In this document: positions 13,533 to 20,660 of the stretch, piece by piece
Layout of the letters: the number at the start of each line of letters is the position of its first letter
Position numbering within the stretch: the first letter of the stretch is position 1
NCBI GenBank assembly: GCA_934645175.1
Contig: CAKUDE010000034.1
Location: 1-23,634 of the forward strand
Direction of reading: 5' to 3'
Length of the DNA stretch: 23,634 nt
From: an uncultured Oscillospiraceae bacterium
GTDB lineage: Bacteria > Bacillota > Clostridia > Oscillospirales > Oscillospiraceae
Notes under the pieces: model-generated
What the model was told of the DNA's origin: nothing
Databases searched by the model: none
What the model saw: the letters and a program-made list of their open reading frames with translations, nothing else
Translations under genes and position numbers: made by a program

Positions 13533-14887
13533 TGCTTGAGGCTATGGAAATCGATAAGAAAGAAAGCATTTTCGCCGACGAGAGCGTCGGACGAATCCTG
13601 CGCAGGATCGCCCCGCCCGTCATGCTCTCGCAACTGATTCAGGCGCTTTACAATGTGGTTGACAGCTTCTTTGTCGGGCGTTATTCCCATGATGCACTGA
13701 CGGCCGTTACGGTCGTCTATCCCGTGCAGTTTATCATAGTTGCATTGGCTGTCGGTACGGGCGTCGGTCTGAATACCTATATGGCGCGAAAATATGCGCT
13801 TGGACAGCCGGAAAAGGCGGAAGCAGCCGCCGGTACGGGTACGCTCCTTGCGCTGGGAAGCTGGCTTTTGTTTGCGGCAATCTCATTTCTCATTATGCCT
13901 GCCTATGTGCGTACCTCGGCGAGCGAGCCGGGGGCGGTTGAGCAGGCGATTGTTTATGGGCGTATCGTCTGCGCCTGTGGAGTAGGGACGTTTTTGGAGA
14001 GCTGCTGGTCGAAGGTGCTTCAGGCGCGGGGTAATATGAAGCTGCCTACGATCGCACAGATTGCGGGCGCGCTGACGAATGTAGTGCTGGATCCTCTGCT
14101 CATCTTTGGCGTCGGCCCTTTCCCGGAAATGGGCATTGCCGGCGCTGCCTGGGCGACGGTCATCGGCCAGTGTGTTTCGGCGCTGATTGTCGGCCTGCAT
14201 GGCTGGCATCGTCCGCCGAAGCTCCGTGAGCTGCCGCACTATGCCAAACGCATCTACCGCTACGGCTATTCATCCATTCTCCAGCAGTCGCTTTATACCG
14301 TTTATATTATTATTTTGAATGTAATCCTTGCAGGCTTTTCGGATGCGGCCGTGACCGTATTGGGACTGTATTACAAATTGCAGAGTTTCTTCTTTATCCC
14401 GCTGTTCGGCTTGTCCACCTGTATTGTTCCGATGCTCAGCTTCAACTGTGCGCGGCGCAGCTTTGACCGCTGCCGCCGGACGATGCGCGAGACCTTCCTG
14501 ATTTCGGCGGCTTTCATGCTGGTGGGTACGGCCTGCTTTGTTGGACTCCCGGAGCAGCTTGTGCGCCTGTTTTCCGATTCACGGCAGGTGATAGACATTG
14601 GCCGCGTAGCGTTTCCGATTATTGGCACGAGTTTCTTCTCGGCTGTGTTTTCCCTGAGCCTGCCGACTTTCTTCCAAGCCATTGGCAGCGGCGTAAAGAG
14701 CATCCTGTTGTCGCTGACTCGTCAAATTTTCGTGCTTGTGCCGGTATTCTGGGCGATGTCAAAAATCGGTGTGAATTATACATGGATTGCGTTCCCGGTT
14801 GCCGAGACGGTTGCCGGAGCGGTTGGACTGCTGCTCTACCGCCGTCAGCTCAGGCTGTGGCGCTGCCTGAAACCAAGAAGGCGATGA
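13526..14887 (+). CDS. MATE-family efflux transporter (copy 2)
   Basis: A 453-residue (or 447-residue) protein with about twelve membrane helices. The N-terminus IFADESVGRILRRIAPPVML followed by SQLIQALYNVVDSFFVG is the classic MATE helix 1 pattern, with the second-half repeat starting near residue 235 (GYSSILQQSLYTVYII). It exports an unknown organic cation or metabolite using an ion gradient. The start is uncertain. The ATG at 13526 lies within a 14-bp hairpin and has no good ribosome binding site. The ATG at 13544 gives a more family-like N-terminus (MEIDKKESIF) but also only a weak, close TGAGG. It follows the cyclic-di-AMP receptor closely and ends at a bidirectional terminator. Confidence 0.91.
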   Translation: MTLLEAMEIDKKESIFADESVGRILRRIAPPVMLSQLIQALYNVVDSFFVGRYSHDALTAVTVVYPVQFIIVALAVGTGVGLNTYMARKYALGQPEKAEAAAGTGTLLALGSWLLFAAISFLIMPAYVRTSASEPGAVEQAIVYGRIVCACGVGTFLESCWSKVLQARGNMKLPTIAQIAGALTNVVLDPLLIFGVGPFPEMGIAGAAWATVIGQCVSALIVGLHGWHRPPKLRELPHYAKRIYRYGYSSILQQSLYTVYIIILNVILAGFSDAAVTVLGLYYKLQSFFFIPLFGLSTCIVPMLSFNCARRSFDRCRRTMRETFLISAAFMLVGTACFVGLPEQLVRLFSDSRQVIDIGRVAFPIIGTSFFSAVFSLSLPTFFQAIGSGVKSILLSLTRQIFVLVPVFWAMSKIGVNYTWIAFPVAETVAGAVGLLLYRRQLRLWRCLKPRRR

Positions 14888-14888
14888 C

Positions 14889-14918
14889 AAAAAGCACTCC
14901 CTGTGGGGAGTGCTTTTT
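14889..14918. terminator. Bidirectional terminator between convergent genes
   Basis: A perfect 13-bp stem, AAAAAGCACTCCC at 14889-14901 with GGGAGTGCTTTTT at 14906-14918, has a TGTG loop. The arms provide T-runs on both strands. It serves the MATE gene (+) and the membrane-protein gene ending at 14921 (-). Confidence 0.94.
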
Positions 14919-14920
14919 GT

Positions 14921-16057
14921 TTACGTCAGCGGGGCAGTCTCGCGGAGCAGACGGGAGCGTTCGTCGATGGCGGAGAGATAGGGCTCGATATTCTGCGGGG
15001 CAGGGGAGCGATCCATTTCCCGGCATATGGCCGTGCGGAGTTGTGCGGCAGCGGTGTCGTCGTGGTCATAAAGCAGCGCCAGCGCGTAGCGTGTGAGCAG
15101 AACTTCGTCAAGACGCTTGAAGGTTTCCATATATTGATCCAGACCGGGTGAGAGATAGTTTTCCGGATCTTCACCCCGCATGAGCGCACAGTGCAGGCGA
15201 AGCAAAAGAGCATCGGGAATCAGATCTTCCGCCTTTTCCGGCAGACAGAGCAGCCCGTCCAGAAGACCGGCGCAGGCATCATATTGCCGCATAGCGATCA
15301 TCCTCCCGGCACAGCGCATCGCCTGCAGAAAGGCGAGGCGATGGGAGAGCAGCTCGGGATTTGGCAGAGCAAACCACTCGTCGGGCATTTCCATGTTGGA
15401 GCATCCCATTACCTGCAGTGCGACCGTGCGTCTACAATTCCAGTAAATTGTCTGCAGCGCGGGTTCGCAGGAAAGCTCGCGGGCGATTTCCGCGTAGTTC
15501 GGAACGCCGTCGACCCGCATGGGGATCAGTGCCGAGATAAAAGAGACGAGAAAATCGTGCAGCAGGAAAATACAGCAGGCGAGGGGAATCGGGTAGCACC
15601 GAAGCAGAATGGCCGCGATCAGACTAAACGGGAGCAGGACGGCATCGGCGAGCAGCCGGTTGGACGTCAGCAGTACGGCAGCGGCAGGATGTGAAAACGT
15701 CTCGGGGGGCATATATGCGTAGCTGAAGGGGCGAAAACGTTGCGATGGTGCACGGTGAAATTTTCCGTCGCTGCCGCGCACGAAGCAGAAAAAGGGAATA
15801 CGGAACTGAACCGCGCGGAAGCCCGCGCACGGAAGAATGACTGCCGCAGCCGCAAGGCTACAGAGCGGTCGGAGCAGCATGGAGAGACAGCCCATAACGG
15901 TTATGATGATAACGATACTCAGAAGCAGAGAGAAAGATTCGTAAAGAGCATATAAGCCCGGCACAAGGAGACGCGGGAACAGTATCGCTGTGAGCACGAT
16001 GAGAGCACAATTGGTCCCGATAGACAGGGCGCGATAGGCTTTTCCGGACAGCTTCAT
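14921..16057 (-). CDS. Unrecognised membrane protein with a helical cytoplasmic C-terminal half
   Basis: A 378-residue protein that I cannot assign to a family. The N-terminal half has about five hydrophobic segments (near residues 12-33, 42-66, 70-84, 140-158 and 163-184), with a polar loop between the third and fourth. The C-terminal half (~190-378) is soluble, Leu/Ala-rich and helical, reminiscent of TPR-like repeats (SHRLAFLQAMRCAGRMIAMR, then LIPDALLLRLHCALMRG). No HExxH or other catalytic motif is present. The ATG at 16057 has TGAGGA 9 nt upstream; an in-frame ATG at 16072 lacks a ribosome binding site. It is a single-gene unit with its own promoter containing a palindrome, and it ends at a strong terminator. 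Confidence 0.72.
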   Translation of the reverse strand: MKLSGKAYRALSIGTNCALIVLTAILFPRLLVPGLYALYESFSLLLSIVIIITVMGCLSMLLRPLCSLAAAAVILPCAGFRAVQFRIPFFCFVRGSDGKFHRAPSQRFRPFSYAYMPPETFSHPAAAVLLTSNRLLADAVLLPFSLIAAILLRCYPIPLACCIFLLHDFLVSFISALIPMRVDGVPNYAEIARELSCEPALQTIYWNCRRTVALQVMGCSNMEMPDEWFALPNPELLSHRLAFLQAMRCAGRMIAMRQYDACAGLLDGLLCLPEKAEDLIPDALLLRLHCALMRGEDPENYLSPGLDQYMETFKRLDEVLLTRYALALLYDHDDTAAAQLRTAICREMDRSPAPQNIEPYLSAIDERSRLLRETAPLT

Positions 16058-16086
16058 GGGAAAAATCCTCATTCATTTATGAACCG

Positions 16087-16115
16087 ATTATAACACAAAT
16101 TGTGTAATGAAGCAA
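16087..16115 (-). promoter_or_regulatory. Promoter with a palindromic operator candidate in its spacer
   Basis: On the - strand, TTGCTT (16115-16110) and a perfect TATAAT (16092-16087) are 17 nt apart. Inside the spacer lies the 13-nt palindrome ACACAA-A-TTGTGT (16093-16105 on the + strand). This position, between -35 and -10, is typical for a repressor operator. It drives the membrane-protein gene starting at 16057. Confidence 0.75.
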
Positions 16116-16150
16116 GTACTTTGCAGGGACGGAATTGCTTCGGAATAGCC

Positions 16151-16180
16151 AAACAGACTCCCATCACAGGGAGCCTGTTT
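16151..16180 (-). terminator. Intrinsic terminator of the ABC exporter operon
   Basis: AAACAGGCTCCC and GGGAGTCTGTTT (- strand; 16180-16169 with 16162-16151) form a 12-bp stem with one G-T pair and a 6-nt loop. The stem ends in three T residues. It begins about 29 nt after the permease stop codon. Confidence 0.75.
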
Positions 16181-16208
16181 TCGGTGCGCGTTTTTTCTGT
16201 GACGGAAT

Positions 16209-16940
16209 CTACTGCCGCTTCATCTGCCGCAGGAAAAGCCAGACGGCAAACAGCACTGCGGCCAGCGCATAGCCCAGCACCCAGAGCAGATGCGGCAGGA
16301 GCTGTGCATAGTTCCCGCACAGCGCTGCGCGCTCCAGCTCAACCGCATGGACAAAGGGCAGGGCATAAGCGACCTTTTGAAAGACGCCGCCCACCAGATT
16401 CAGGTCAAACCAGGTTCCCGACAGCCACGCCGTCAGGTTGGTAAACAGCGCTCCGCAAATGCCGCCGGTCTGCTTGACGCTGAATACACTGCCGCACAGC
16501 AGTCCGACGGCGATAAAGAACAGCGCGGTCGGAAGCATCAGCACGAGCGCGAGCAGAAGATTGACGCTGACCTTCAGCCCCAGCACAATGGCTACGGCGT
16601 AGCAGACTGCGCTTTGCACCAGCGCAATCGGTACAATGGGAAGCAGATAGCCAAGAATGAAGTCCGATGCGGTCAGAGGGGTGGTATACAGACGGGCCAG
16701 AAAGGCGCTTTCGCGATCCTTTGCCACAAGACTGGCGGAGAACAGTGTCAGAAATGCCAGACCGAATACGGCGATCCCGGGCGCAAGCTGCCCGATCTCA
16801 AACAGGCTTACCGGAATGTTGGCTTGAATGGCGGACAGAAGCAGCAGGAGAACAACGGGAAAGCCGATGCCAAAGGCAAGATTCAGCGGGTCGCGCAGGA
16901 TTTCCTTTGCTGTGCGACGGGAAAAGATAAGCACCTTCAT
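16209..16940 (-). CDS. ABC-2 type transporter permease
   Basis: A 243-residue protein with six membrane helices in the ABC-2 layout. A short N-terminal amphipathic stretch (SRRTAKEILRDPLNLAFGIG) precedes helix 1, and the extracytoplasmic and central segments contain LARLYTTPLTASDFILGYLL, the family's conserved coupling region. It forms the membrane channel of the exporter powered by the ATPase encoded immediately upstream, whose stop it overlaps by 4 nt (16937-16940). Such TetR-regulated ABC-2 pairs usually export drugs, peptides or lipids; the substrate is unknown. It is followed by a terminator and is the last gene of the operon. Confidence 0.9.
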   Translation of the reverse strand: MKVLIFSRRTAKEILRDPLNLAFGIGFPVVLLLLLSAIQANIPVSLFEIGQLAPGIAVFGLAFLTLFSASLVAKDRESAFLARLYTTPLTASDFILGYLLPIVPIALVQSAVCYAVAIVLGLKVSVNLLLALVLMLPTALFFIAVGLLCGSVFSVKQTGGICGALFTNLTAWLSGTWFDLNLVGGVFQKVAYALPFVHAVELERAALCGNYAQLLPHLLWVLGYALAAVLFAVWLFLRQMKRQ

Positions 16941-17665
16941 GTTGCGTCCCCCTTTACAATGGCGATAAACGCATCCTCAAAGCGATCCTTGCCGGTGCGC
17001 TGCTTTAACTCGGCTGCCGTCCCGACAGTCAAAAGCTTCCCGTTCTTCATAATGCCGATACGGTCGGAGAGCGCCTCGGCCTCCTCCATGTAATGCGTAG
17101 TCAAAATAACGGTGATCTTTCCTTTAAGAGCGCGAATGACATCCCATAGCTCACTGCGTGCCAGCACATCCAAACCGAGTGTCGGTTCGTCGAGAAACAG
17201 GATCTGAGGCTCGCCGATGAGCGCCATGGCAATGCTGAGCCTGCGCTGCCAACCGCCGGAGAGCTTTCCGGCGCGTTGCTTCATTGTGCGATCCAGTCCG
17301 AAGCGCTCCGACAGGCTCCGTATTTTTTCGGCGGTTTTCGCCTTGGAGAAGCCGTGAACACCGCACATCAGTTCCAAATTTTCTTTAACGGTCAGGTTTG
17401 GCGCAACGGCAGTTTCCTGCGGCGATACGCCGATGATTGCTTTGATCGCGCCGCCGTCGCGCAGGATGCTTTTCCCGTTCAGCTTCGCGTCGCCGCTTGT
17501 CGGACGGCTCAGACCGCTGAGCATTCTGATTGTGGTGGTCTTTCCGGCTCCGTTTACACCCAGAAGCGCGAACAGTTCGCCCTGTGCTACGGTCAGCTCC
17601 AGATCGTCTACCGCTGTGACATCCCGGTATTCCTTTCGTAGGTGTTCCGTTTTAATTGCAAGCAT
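16937..17665 (-). CDS. ABC transporter ATP-binding protein
   Basis: A 242-residue ATPase with all catalytic elements. Walker A GVNGAGKTT is at residues 36-44, the Q-loop Gln near 84, the signature LSGGWQRR at 136-143 (Trp in place of the usual Gln in LSGGQ), Walker B ILFLDEP at 156-162, and the H-loop His at 192. It energises export through the ABC-2 permease encoded next. GGGAGGAAAAAACGA sets the start at 17665, which lies 14 nt inside the preceding TetR gene, so the three genes form one transcript. Sequence style (MLAIKTEHLRKEYRD with GVSPQE in the Q-loop) resembles the DrrA/CcmA-type drug exporters. Confidence 0.93.
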   Translation of the reverse strand: MLAIKTEHLRKEYRDVTAVDDLELTVAQGELFALLGVNGAGKTTTIRMLSGLSRPTSGDAKLNGKSILRDGGAIKAIIGVSPQETAVAPNLTVKENLELMCGVHGFSKAKTAEKIRSLSERFGLDRTMKQRAGKLSGGWQRRLSIAMALIGEPQILFLDEPTLGLDVLARSELWDVIRALKGKITVILTTHYMEEAEALSDRIGIMKNGKLLTVGTAAELKQRTGKDRFEDAFIAIVKGDAT

Positions 17666-18230
17666 TCGTTTTTTCCTCCCGGAAGCGGCTTGTCAGGCCA
17701 AGATAAGCATCGGTCAGACTTCGGCTGATAAACGCCTCGTCCCAATCCAGAAACGAGGTTGCCAGCATGGTCGCGATGCCGTGGACGTAAATCCACATTT
17801 CCAAATGAAACAGGTAAGCCTTATCCTCGTTGATGCCGAGGTTGTGCTCGATCAACTCCAGCAGCGGACGGATGGAGGTTCGATCCTCCGGGATTTTTTC
17901 ACCGGTTCGGTCACGCATGAACAGCAGCTTGAAGAGCTCCCGCTCCTCCCGGGCAAAGCGGATATAGGCCATACCGCTGGCCTTATAGGGCGGATAAGCT
18001 CCGCTGCGCATTTCCGACTGAATCGCATTCTGATACATCCGGTCCGCGGCCATAAGTACTGCCTGCTGAACCTCTTCCATACTCTTAAAGAGCCCGAATA
18101 TGGGCTTGACGGAGCAACCGAGCTCCGAGGCCAGTGAGCGTGCGGTCAGCCCGGACGGCCCACAGCGGCGCGTGAGCGCCAGTGCCGCGGTAATGACCTC
18201 CTCGCGTGTGAATAATGTTTTTGGCGGCAA
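17652..18230 (-). CDS. TetR-family regulator of the ABC exporter operon
   Basis: This 192-residue protein has a TetR DNA-binding domain (FTREEVITAALALTRRCGPS, then GLTARSLASELGCS, residues ~7-50) and a TetR_C-type ligand-binding domain. The start chosen is the TTG at 18230. The in-frame ATG at 18245 has no ribosome binding site upstream, whereas the GGAGGA just after that ATG is well placed for the TTG, and the resulting MPPKTLFTREEV is a family-typical N-terminus. It is first in the operon with the ATPase and permease genes, so it probably represses its own operon until an exporter substrate binds. An inverted repeat overlaps its -10 element. Confidence 0.9.
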   Translation of the reverse strand: MPPKTLFTREEVITAALALTRRCGPSGLTARSLASELGCSVKPIFGLFKSMEEVQQAVLMAADRMYQNAIQSEMRSGAYPPYKASGMAYIRFAREERELFKLLFMRDRTGEKIPEDRTSIRPLLELIEHNLGINEDKAYLFHLEMWIYVHGIATMLATSFLDWDEAFISRSLTDAYLGLTSRFREEKTNACN

Positions 18231-18270
18231 ATCAGATTCCTCCATAAAAAAACAAGCGTTACGCAACTGA

Positions 18271-18306
18271 TGTTACTTATTATACATAACACAAGACCTT
18301 TGTCAA
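18271..18306 (-). promoter_or_regulatory. Promoter and candidate operator of the TetR/ABC operon
   Basis: On the - strand, a consensus TTGACA (18306-18301) and TATAAT (18284-18279) are 16 nt apart. The inverted repeat TGTTA (18271-18275) N11 TAACA (18287-18291) is centred on the -10 element, as expected for TetR autorepression. A near-palindrome GTTACGCAAC lies just downstream at 18258-18267. Confidence 0.7.
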
Positions 18307-18421
18307 GTCCTTTCACGGAAATTTTCGGGAAACATCCGCAAAAGTTGAGACCTGTCGGTGCAGCGTCGTGGCCTCCGGCGCTTGTAATTCCGTCAGTGAT
18401 TTTTGCAGTCAAAAATCCTGC
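18307..18421. other. Intergenic region with an AT-rich hairpin
   Basis: This stretch lies between the TetR promoter and the end of the PAP2 gene. GATTTTTG at 18398-18405 pairs with CAAAAATC at 18410-18417 around CAGT. There is no T-run after it on the - strand, so it is at best a weak terminator for the PAP2 gene. The arms match the core of the inverted repeat upstream of the symporter gene (10218-10248). Confidence 0.45.
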
Positions 18422-19087
18422 TTAGCTTGAGTGCTCAAGCTTTGTCGTGAGCGCCCTGCACGCGCTATCATACAGTGCCACAAGTCCAACGCTCAGCAGC
18501 ACGCCGCCGATAATATCGGTGAGCCAATGCACGCCGGAGATCAGCCGCCCAACGACCATAAAGGCAGCGAGCGCACCGAGGGTCACAAGCACGGCGCGGC
18601 GAACGGCTATGTGGCGAATACGACTTTTCAGCTGCATCATGGCGGTCGGAAGCACACACAGCGCAAGCATCGTCGTAGAGGACGGATACGAAGCCTCCAG
18701 ATTGCCGTCGATCAGTACAGGGCGGTAATTGATGACGACTTCCTCGAATAAGAGATACATCGCCATTACGACAATATAGAATCCGCCGAGCGTCAAAATG
18801 CTGCAATCCACTTTGAAAAGGCTCCTTCTCCGAACGAGCTGGACAAGCCCCAGAATGGCAAAGCCAAGGACAAATCCGATTGGGATCAGCCCCAGCCAGT
18901 CCGTTACCGTGTAGAGTCCCCAATGCACACCGATCGTTTCGTGCACAGCCTTGTTCAGCGCCGCAAAGCCCACGGATGAGCCGTTCGGCCCGATCGCCTG
19001 AACATCAATGAAACGAACCAAAACCGTCCACAGCGCAAATGCTGCAAGAAAGGTCAGCCCGATCCAAAGCGATTTCATTTTTTTCAT
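18422..19087 (-). CDS. PAP2-superfamily membrane phosphatase-like protein with altered catalytic motif
   Basis: A 221-residue integral membrane protein with about six helices and the layout of PAP2 lipid phosphatases. The first motif is reduced to NYRPV (residues 120-124). The second reads ASYPSSTTM (132-140), where most members have PSGH or PSSH. The third is GRLISGVHWLTD (180-191), with His187 and Asp191 in the expected places. PAP2 enzymes dephosphorylate phosphatidate, undecaprenyl pyrophosphate or related lipids at the membrane surface. Loss of the second-motif His, normally the general acid, may reduce or change activity. AAGGAATGAAGTATC precedes the ATG at 19087. Downstream of the XRE gene, the two could share a transcript. 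Confidence 0.86.
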   Translation of the reverse strand: MKKMKSLWIGLTFLAAFALWTVLVRFIDVQAIGPNGSSVGFAALNKAVHETIGVHWGLYTVTDWLGLIPIGFVLGFAILGLVQLVRRRSLFKVDCSILTLGGFYIVVMAMYLLFEEVVINYRPVLIDGNLEASYPSSTTMLALCVLPTAMMQLKSRIRHIAVRRAVLVTLGALAAFMVVGRLISGVHWLTDIIGGVLLSVGLVALYDSACRALTTKLEHSS

Positions 19088-19170
19088 GATACTTCATTCC
19101 TTTGTCTGTATTTCGGCTTTCGCCTGTATCCAGACTACGGCATGGCGGTAAAGAACACAAGAATCGGTGC

Positions 19171-19184
19171 GTCACATGGGTGAC
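19171..19184. promoter_or_regulatory. GTCAC-N4-GTGAC palindrome between the XRE and PAP2 genes
   Basis: A perfect 5-bp inverted repeat with a 4-nt centre (GTCACATGGGTGAC) lies 10 nt after the XRE stop codon and ~85 nt before the PAP2 start. It could be an operator, possibly for the XRE protein, controlling PAP2. No strong promoter was recognised next to it. Confidence 0.4.
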
Positions 19185-19194
19185 ACGAATCGTA

Positions 19195-19800
19195 TCACTC
19201 CCGTTTTATCAGCAGCAAAGCCTTGATGGCAAGAAAAACAAAAGCAAAAACCGCTGCATAGGGCTGCATGGTGGCAATGAAGATCAGTGTGCTGACGGTG
19301 CTGAGCCCTATGGAGAGCTTGCCCTTCACCTTCACCCACTGCGCAGCATAGCAATTCTGCAAAGCCAGAAGCAGAATGCCGGAAAGGATCGTCATGGCAA
19401 TCAAAGTAAAAAATACTGCTTTTATGTAGGGGGCAGCAAAGGTCATGGTAAGCAGAGAAACCTCGCAGACAATACCGGCTTCTCTTTGCCCGAAAAGCGG
19501 GAGAAACAAAAGCAGCGAAAACCCGCAGTCAAGCATCCCGAAAACAAGGCTCTGCATACGGCCTTCCTTTTGTTTCCCGTCCTCCTCGGCAATGGTCAAT
19601 ATTGTTTCGCTCGAAAGGAGATCATCCAGGGATACGGAAAAGCATTTTGAAATCGCTTTCAGAGAATCCATATTCGGGTAGCCTCTGCCGGACTCCCATT
19701 TGGAGATCGCTGTGCGGGAGACATAGAGCATTTCGGCAAGCTCCTCCTGCGTCAGCCCGCGGCTTTTCCTGAGCTCCTGCAGCTTCTCGTAAAATTCCAT
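19195..19800 (-). CDS. XRE-family transcriptional regulator with C-terminal membrane helices
   Basis: A 201-residue protein. Residues ~1-60 form an XRE/Cro helix-turn-helix (LQELRKSRGLTQEELAEML, then YVSRTAISKWESGRGYPNMD). After a linker ending in a charged stretch near 75-82, about four hydrophobic helices follow (near 84-100, 108-130, 135-155 and 168-197). Membrane-tethered XRE proteins of this kind are common in Clostridia, and some may sense envelope stress; the signal here is unknown. The ATG at 19800 is preceded by AAAGGAGGG with a slightly long spacer. Its upstream region is the decayed acetyltransferase end, so it may have lost or changed its original promoter, or be read through from the operon upstream. 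Confidence 0.88.
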   Translation of the reverse strand: MEFYEKLQELRKSRGLTQEELAEMLYVSRTAISKWESGRGYPNMDSLKAISKCFSVSLDDLLSSETILTIAEEDGKQKEGRMQSLVFGMLDCGFSLLLFLPLFGQREAGIVCEVSLLTMTFAAPYIKAVFFTLIAMTILSGILLLALQNCYAAQWVKVKGKLSIGLSTVSTLIFIATMQPYAAVFAFVFLAIKALLLIKRE

Positions 19801-19841
19801 CTTTTCCCGTATCCCTCCTTTGCATTCCGATATCCCTTTCC

Positions 19842-19907
19842 CAAAGCCACAATATCTTCCGATCGCGTGGCGGGAATACTGCGTTTGATTTTTTCTTCGT
19901 CCCACTT
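19842..19907 (-). pseudogene. C-terminal remnant of a second Vat/CatB-like acetyltransferase
   Basis: The - strand here encodes KWDEEKIKRSIPATRSEDIV followed by AL. It aligns without gaps to the C-terminus of the intact Vat-like protein ([20 protein letters not shown] followed by AL). Positions 19873-19904 match 20701-20732 at 31 of 32 bases, and the similarity fades on both sides. No start, ribosome binding site or rest of the gene remains. It lies between the GNAT-YoaP gene and the XRE gene, so a duplication or recombination involving the Vat gene probably happened here. Confidence 0.8.
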
Positions 19908-19916
19908 AAATCAGCT

Positions 19917-20657
19917 TTACAAGCCCGCCAACGCCAGGAATTTTTTATCTGACTGAATACTCTGTGTCAGAAACTGCCCGTCCCGGAACAGGGCATAGGT
20001 CGTGACCGGTGCGGGTACATTCTGCGCAGATGCTTTATCTGTGATATGGATGGCCTTGAACGGGATACCATGTTCCTTCGCCACCTCCTGCACCCTTGGT
20101 ACCCAATAATAGGTGTAGGGGCACTGATCGGTGTAATAGAGGACAAAACCGTTTTCCTCAATCGCCGGATGTTTTGCACATTCCCGAAACTTTGGTATCT
20201 GTGCGGACGGTTCCATGGGAAGGTACATGAGATTGATCCCGCAGTCGGATATGTCTGCCACACGGAATCCCTTGTAAGTTAGGAATTTCGGGTCAGCGAG
20301 AAATTCCCGCTTCCTGCCCTCTGCACACAGAATACAAATACCTTTCTTCCCCTGCGCCTTGGCGTCACGGATACATTCCTCCAGCAGATCATTTGAGTAT
20401 CCATGTCCCTTCATGGAGCCGGATACCCAGAGGCAGTTAATGTAGAGATAGCCGTCTGCCTCAATAGGCACCCATGCGTTTTCAGCCGGAATGTATTCGA
20501 TAAAGCATTTGCCGCGTTCCTCACTGCGATAGAAAACAAGGCCATCATCAAAGCGTTGCCCCAGCCATTCCCTTTTTGCGACACTCTGCTTGCCGGACAT
20601 GGCGCAGCAGATATGTTCCTTGTCAATGTTTTCTTTTGTGATCCGAATGTAGTTCAT
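19917..20657 (-). CDS. GNAT acetyltransferase with C-terminal YoaP-like domain
   Basis: A 246-residue two-domain protein. The N-terminal GNAT part (~1-165) contains YINCLWVSGSMKGHGYSNDL (residues 71-90), the acetyl-CoA-binding region, then ECIRDAKAQGKKGICIL. The C-terminal part (~170-244), with YYTDQCPYTYYWVPRVQEVA, PAPVTTYALFRDGQFLT and KKFLALAGL, matches the YoaP-like domain found after GNAT domains in Firmicutes; the CPYT looks thioredoxin-like. The substrate is unknown. The ATG at 20657 lies 3 nt after the stop of the Vat-like gene, so it belongs to the TetR/DUF998/Vat operon and probably helps modify the same class of compound. Confidence 0.88.
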   Translation of the reverse strand: MNYIRITKENIDKEHICCAMSGKQSVAKREWLGQRFDDGLVFYRSEERGKCFIEYIPAENAWVPIEADGYLYINCLWVSGSMKGHGYSNDLLEECIRDAKAQGKKGICILCAEGRKREFLADPKFLTYKGFRVADISDCGINLMYLPMEPSAQIPKFRECAKHPAIEENGFVLYYTDQCPYTYYWVPRVQEVAKEHGIPFKAIHITDKASAQNVPAPVTTYALFRDGQFLTQSIQSDKKFLALAGL

Positions 20658-20660
20658 CGG

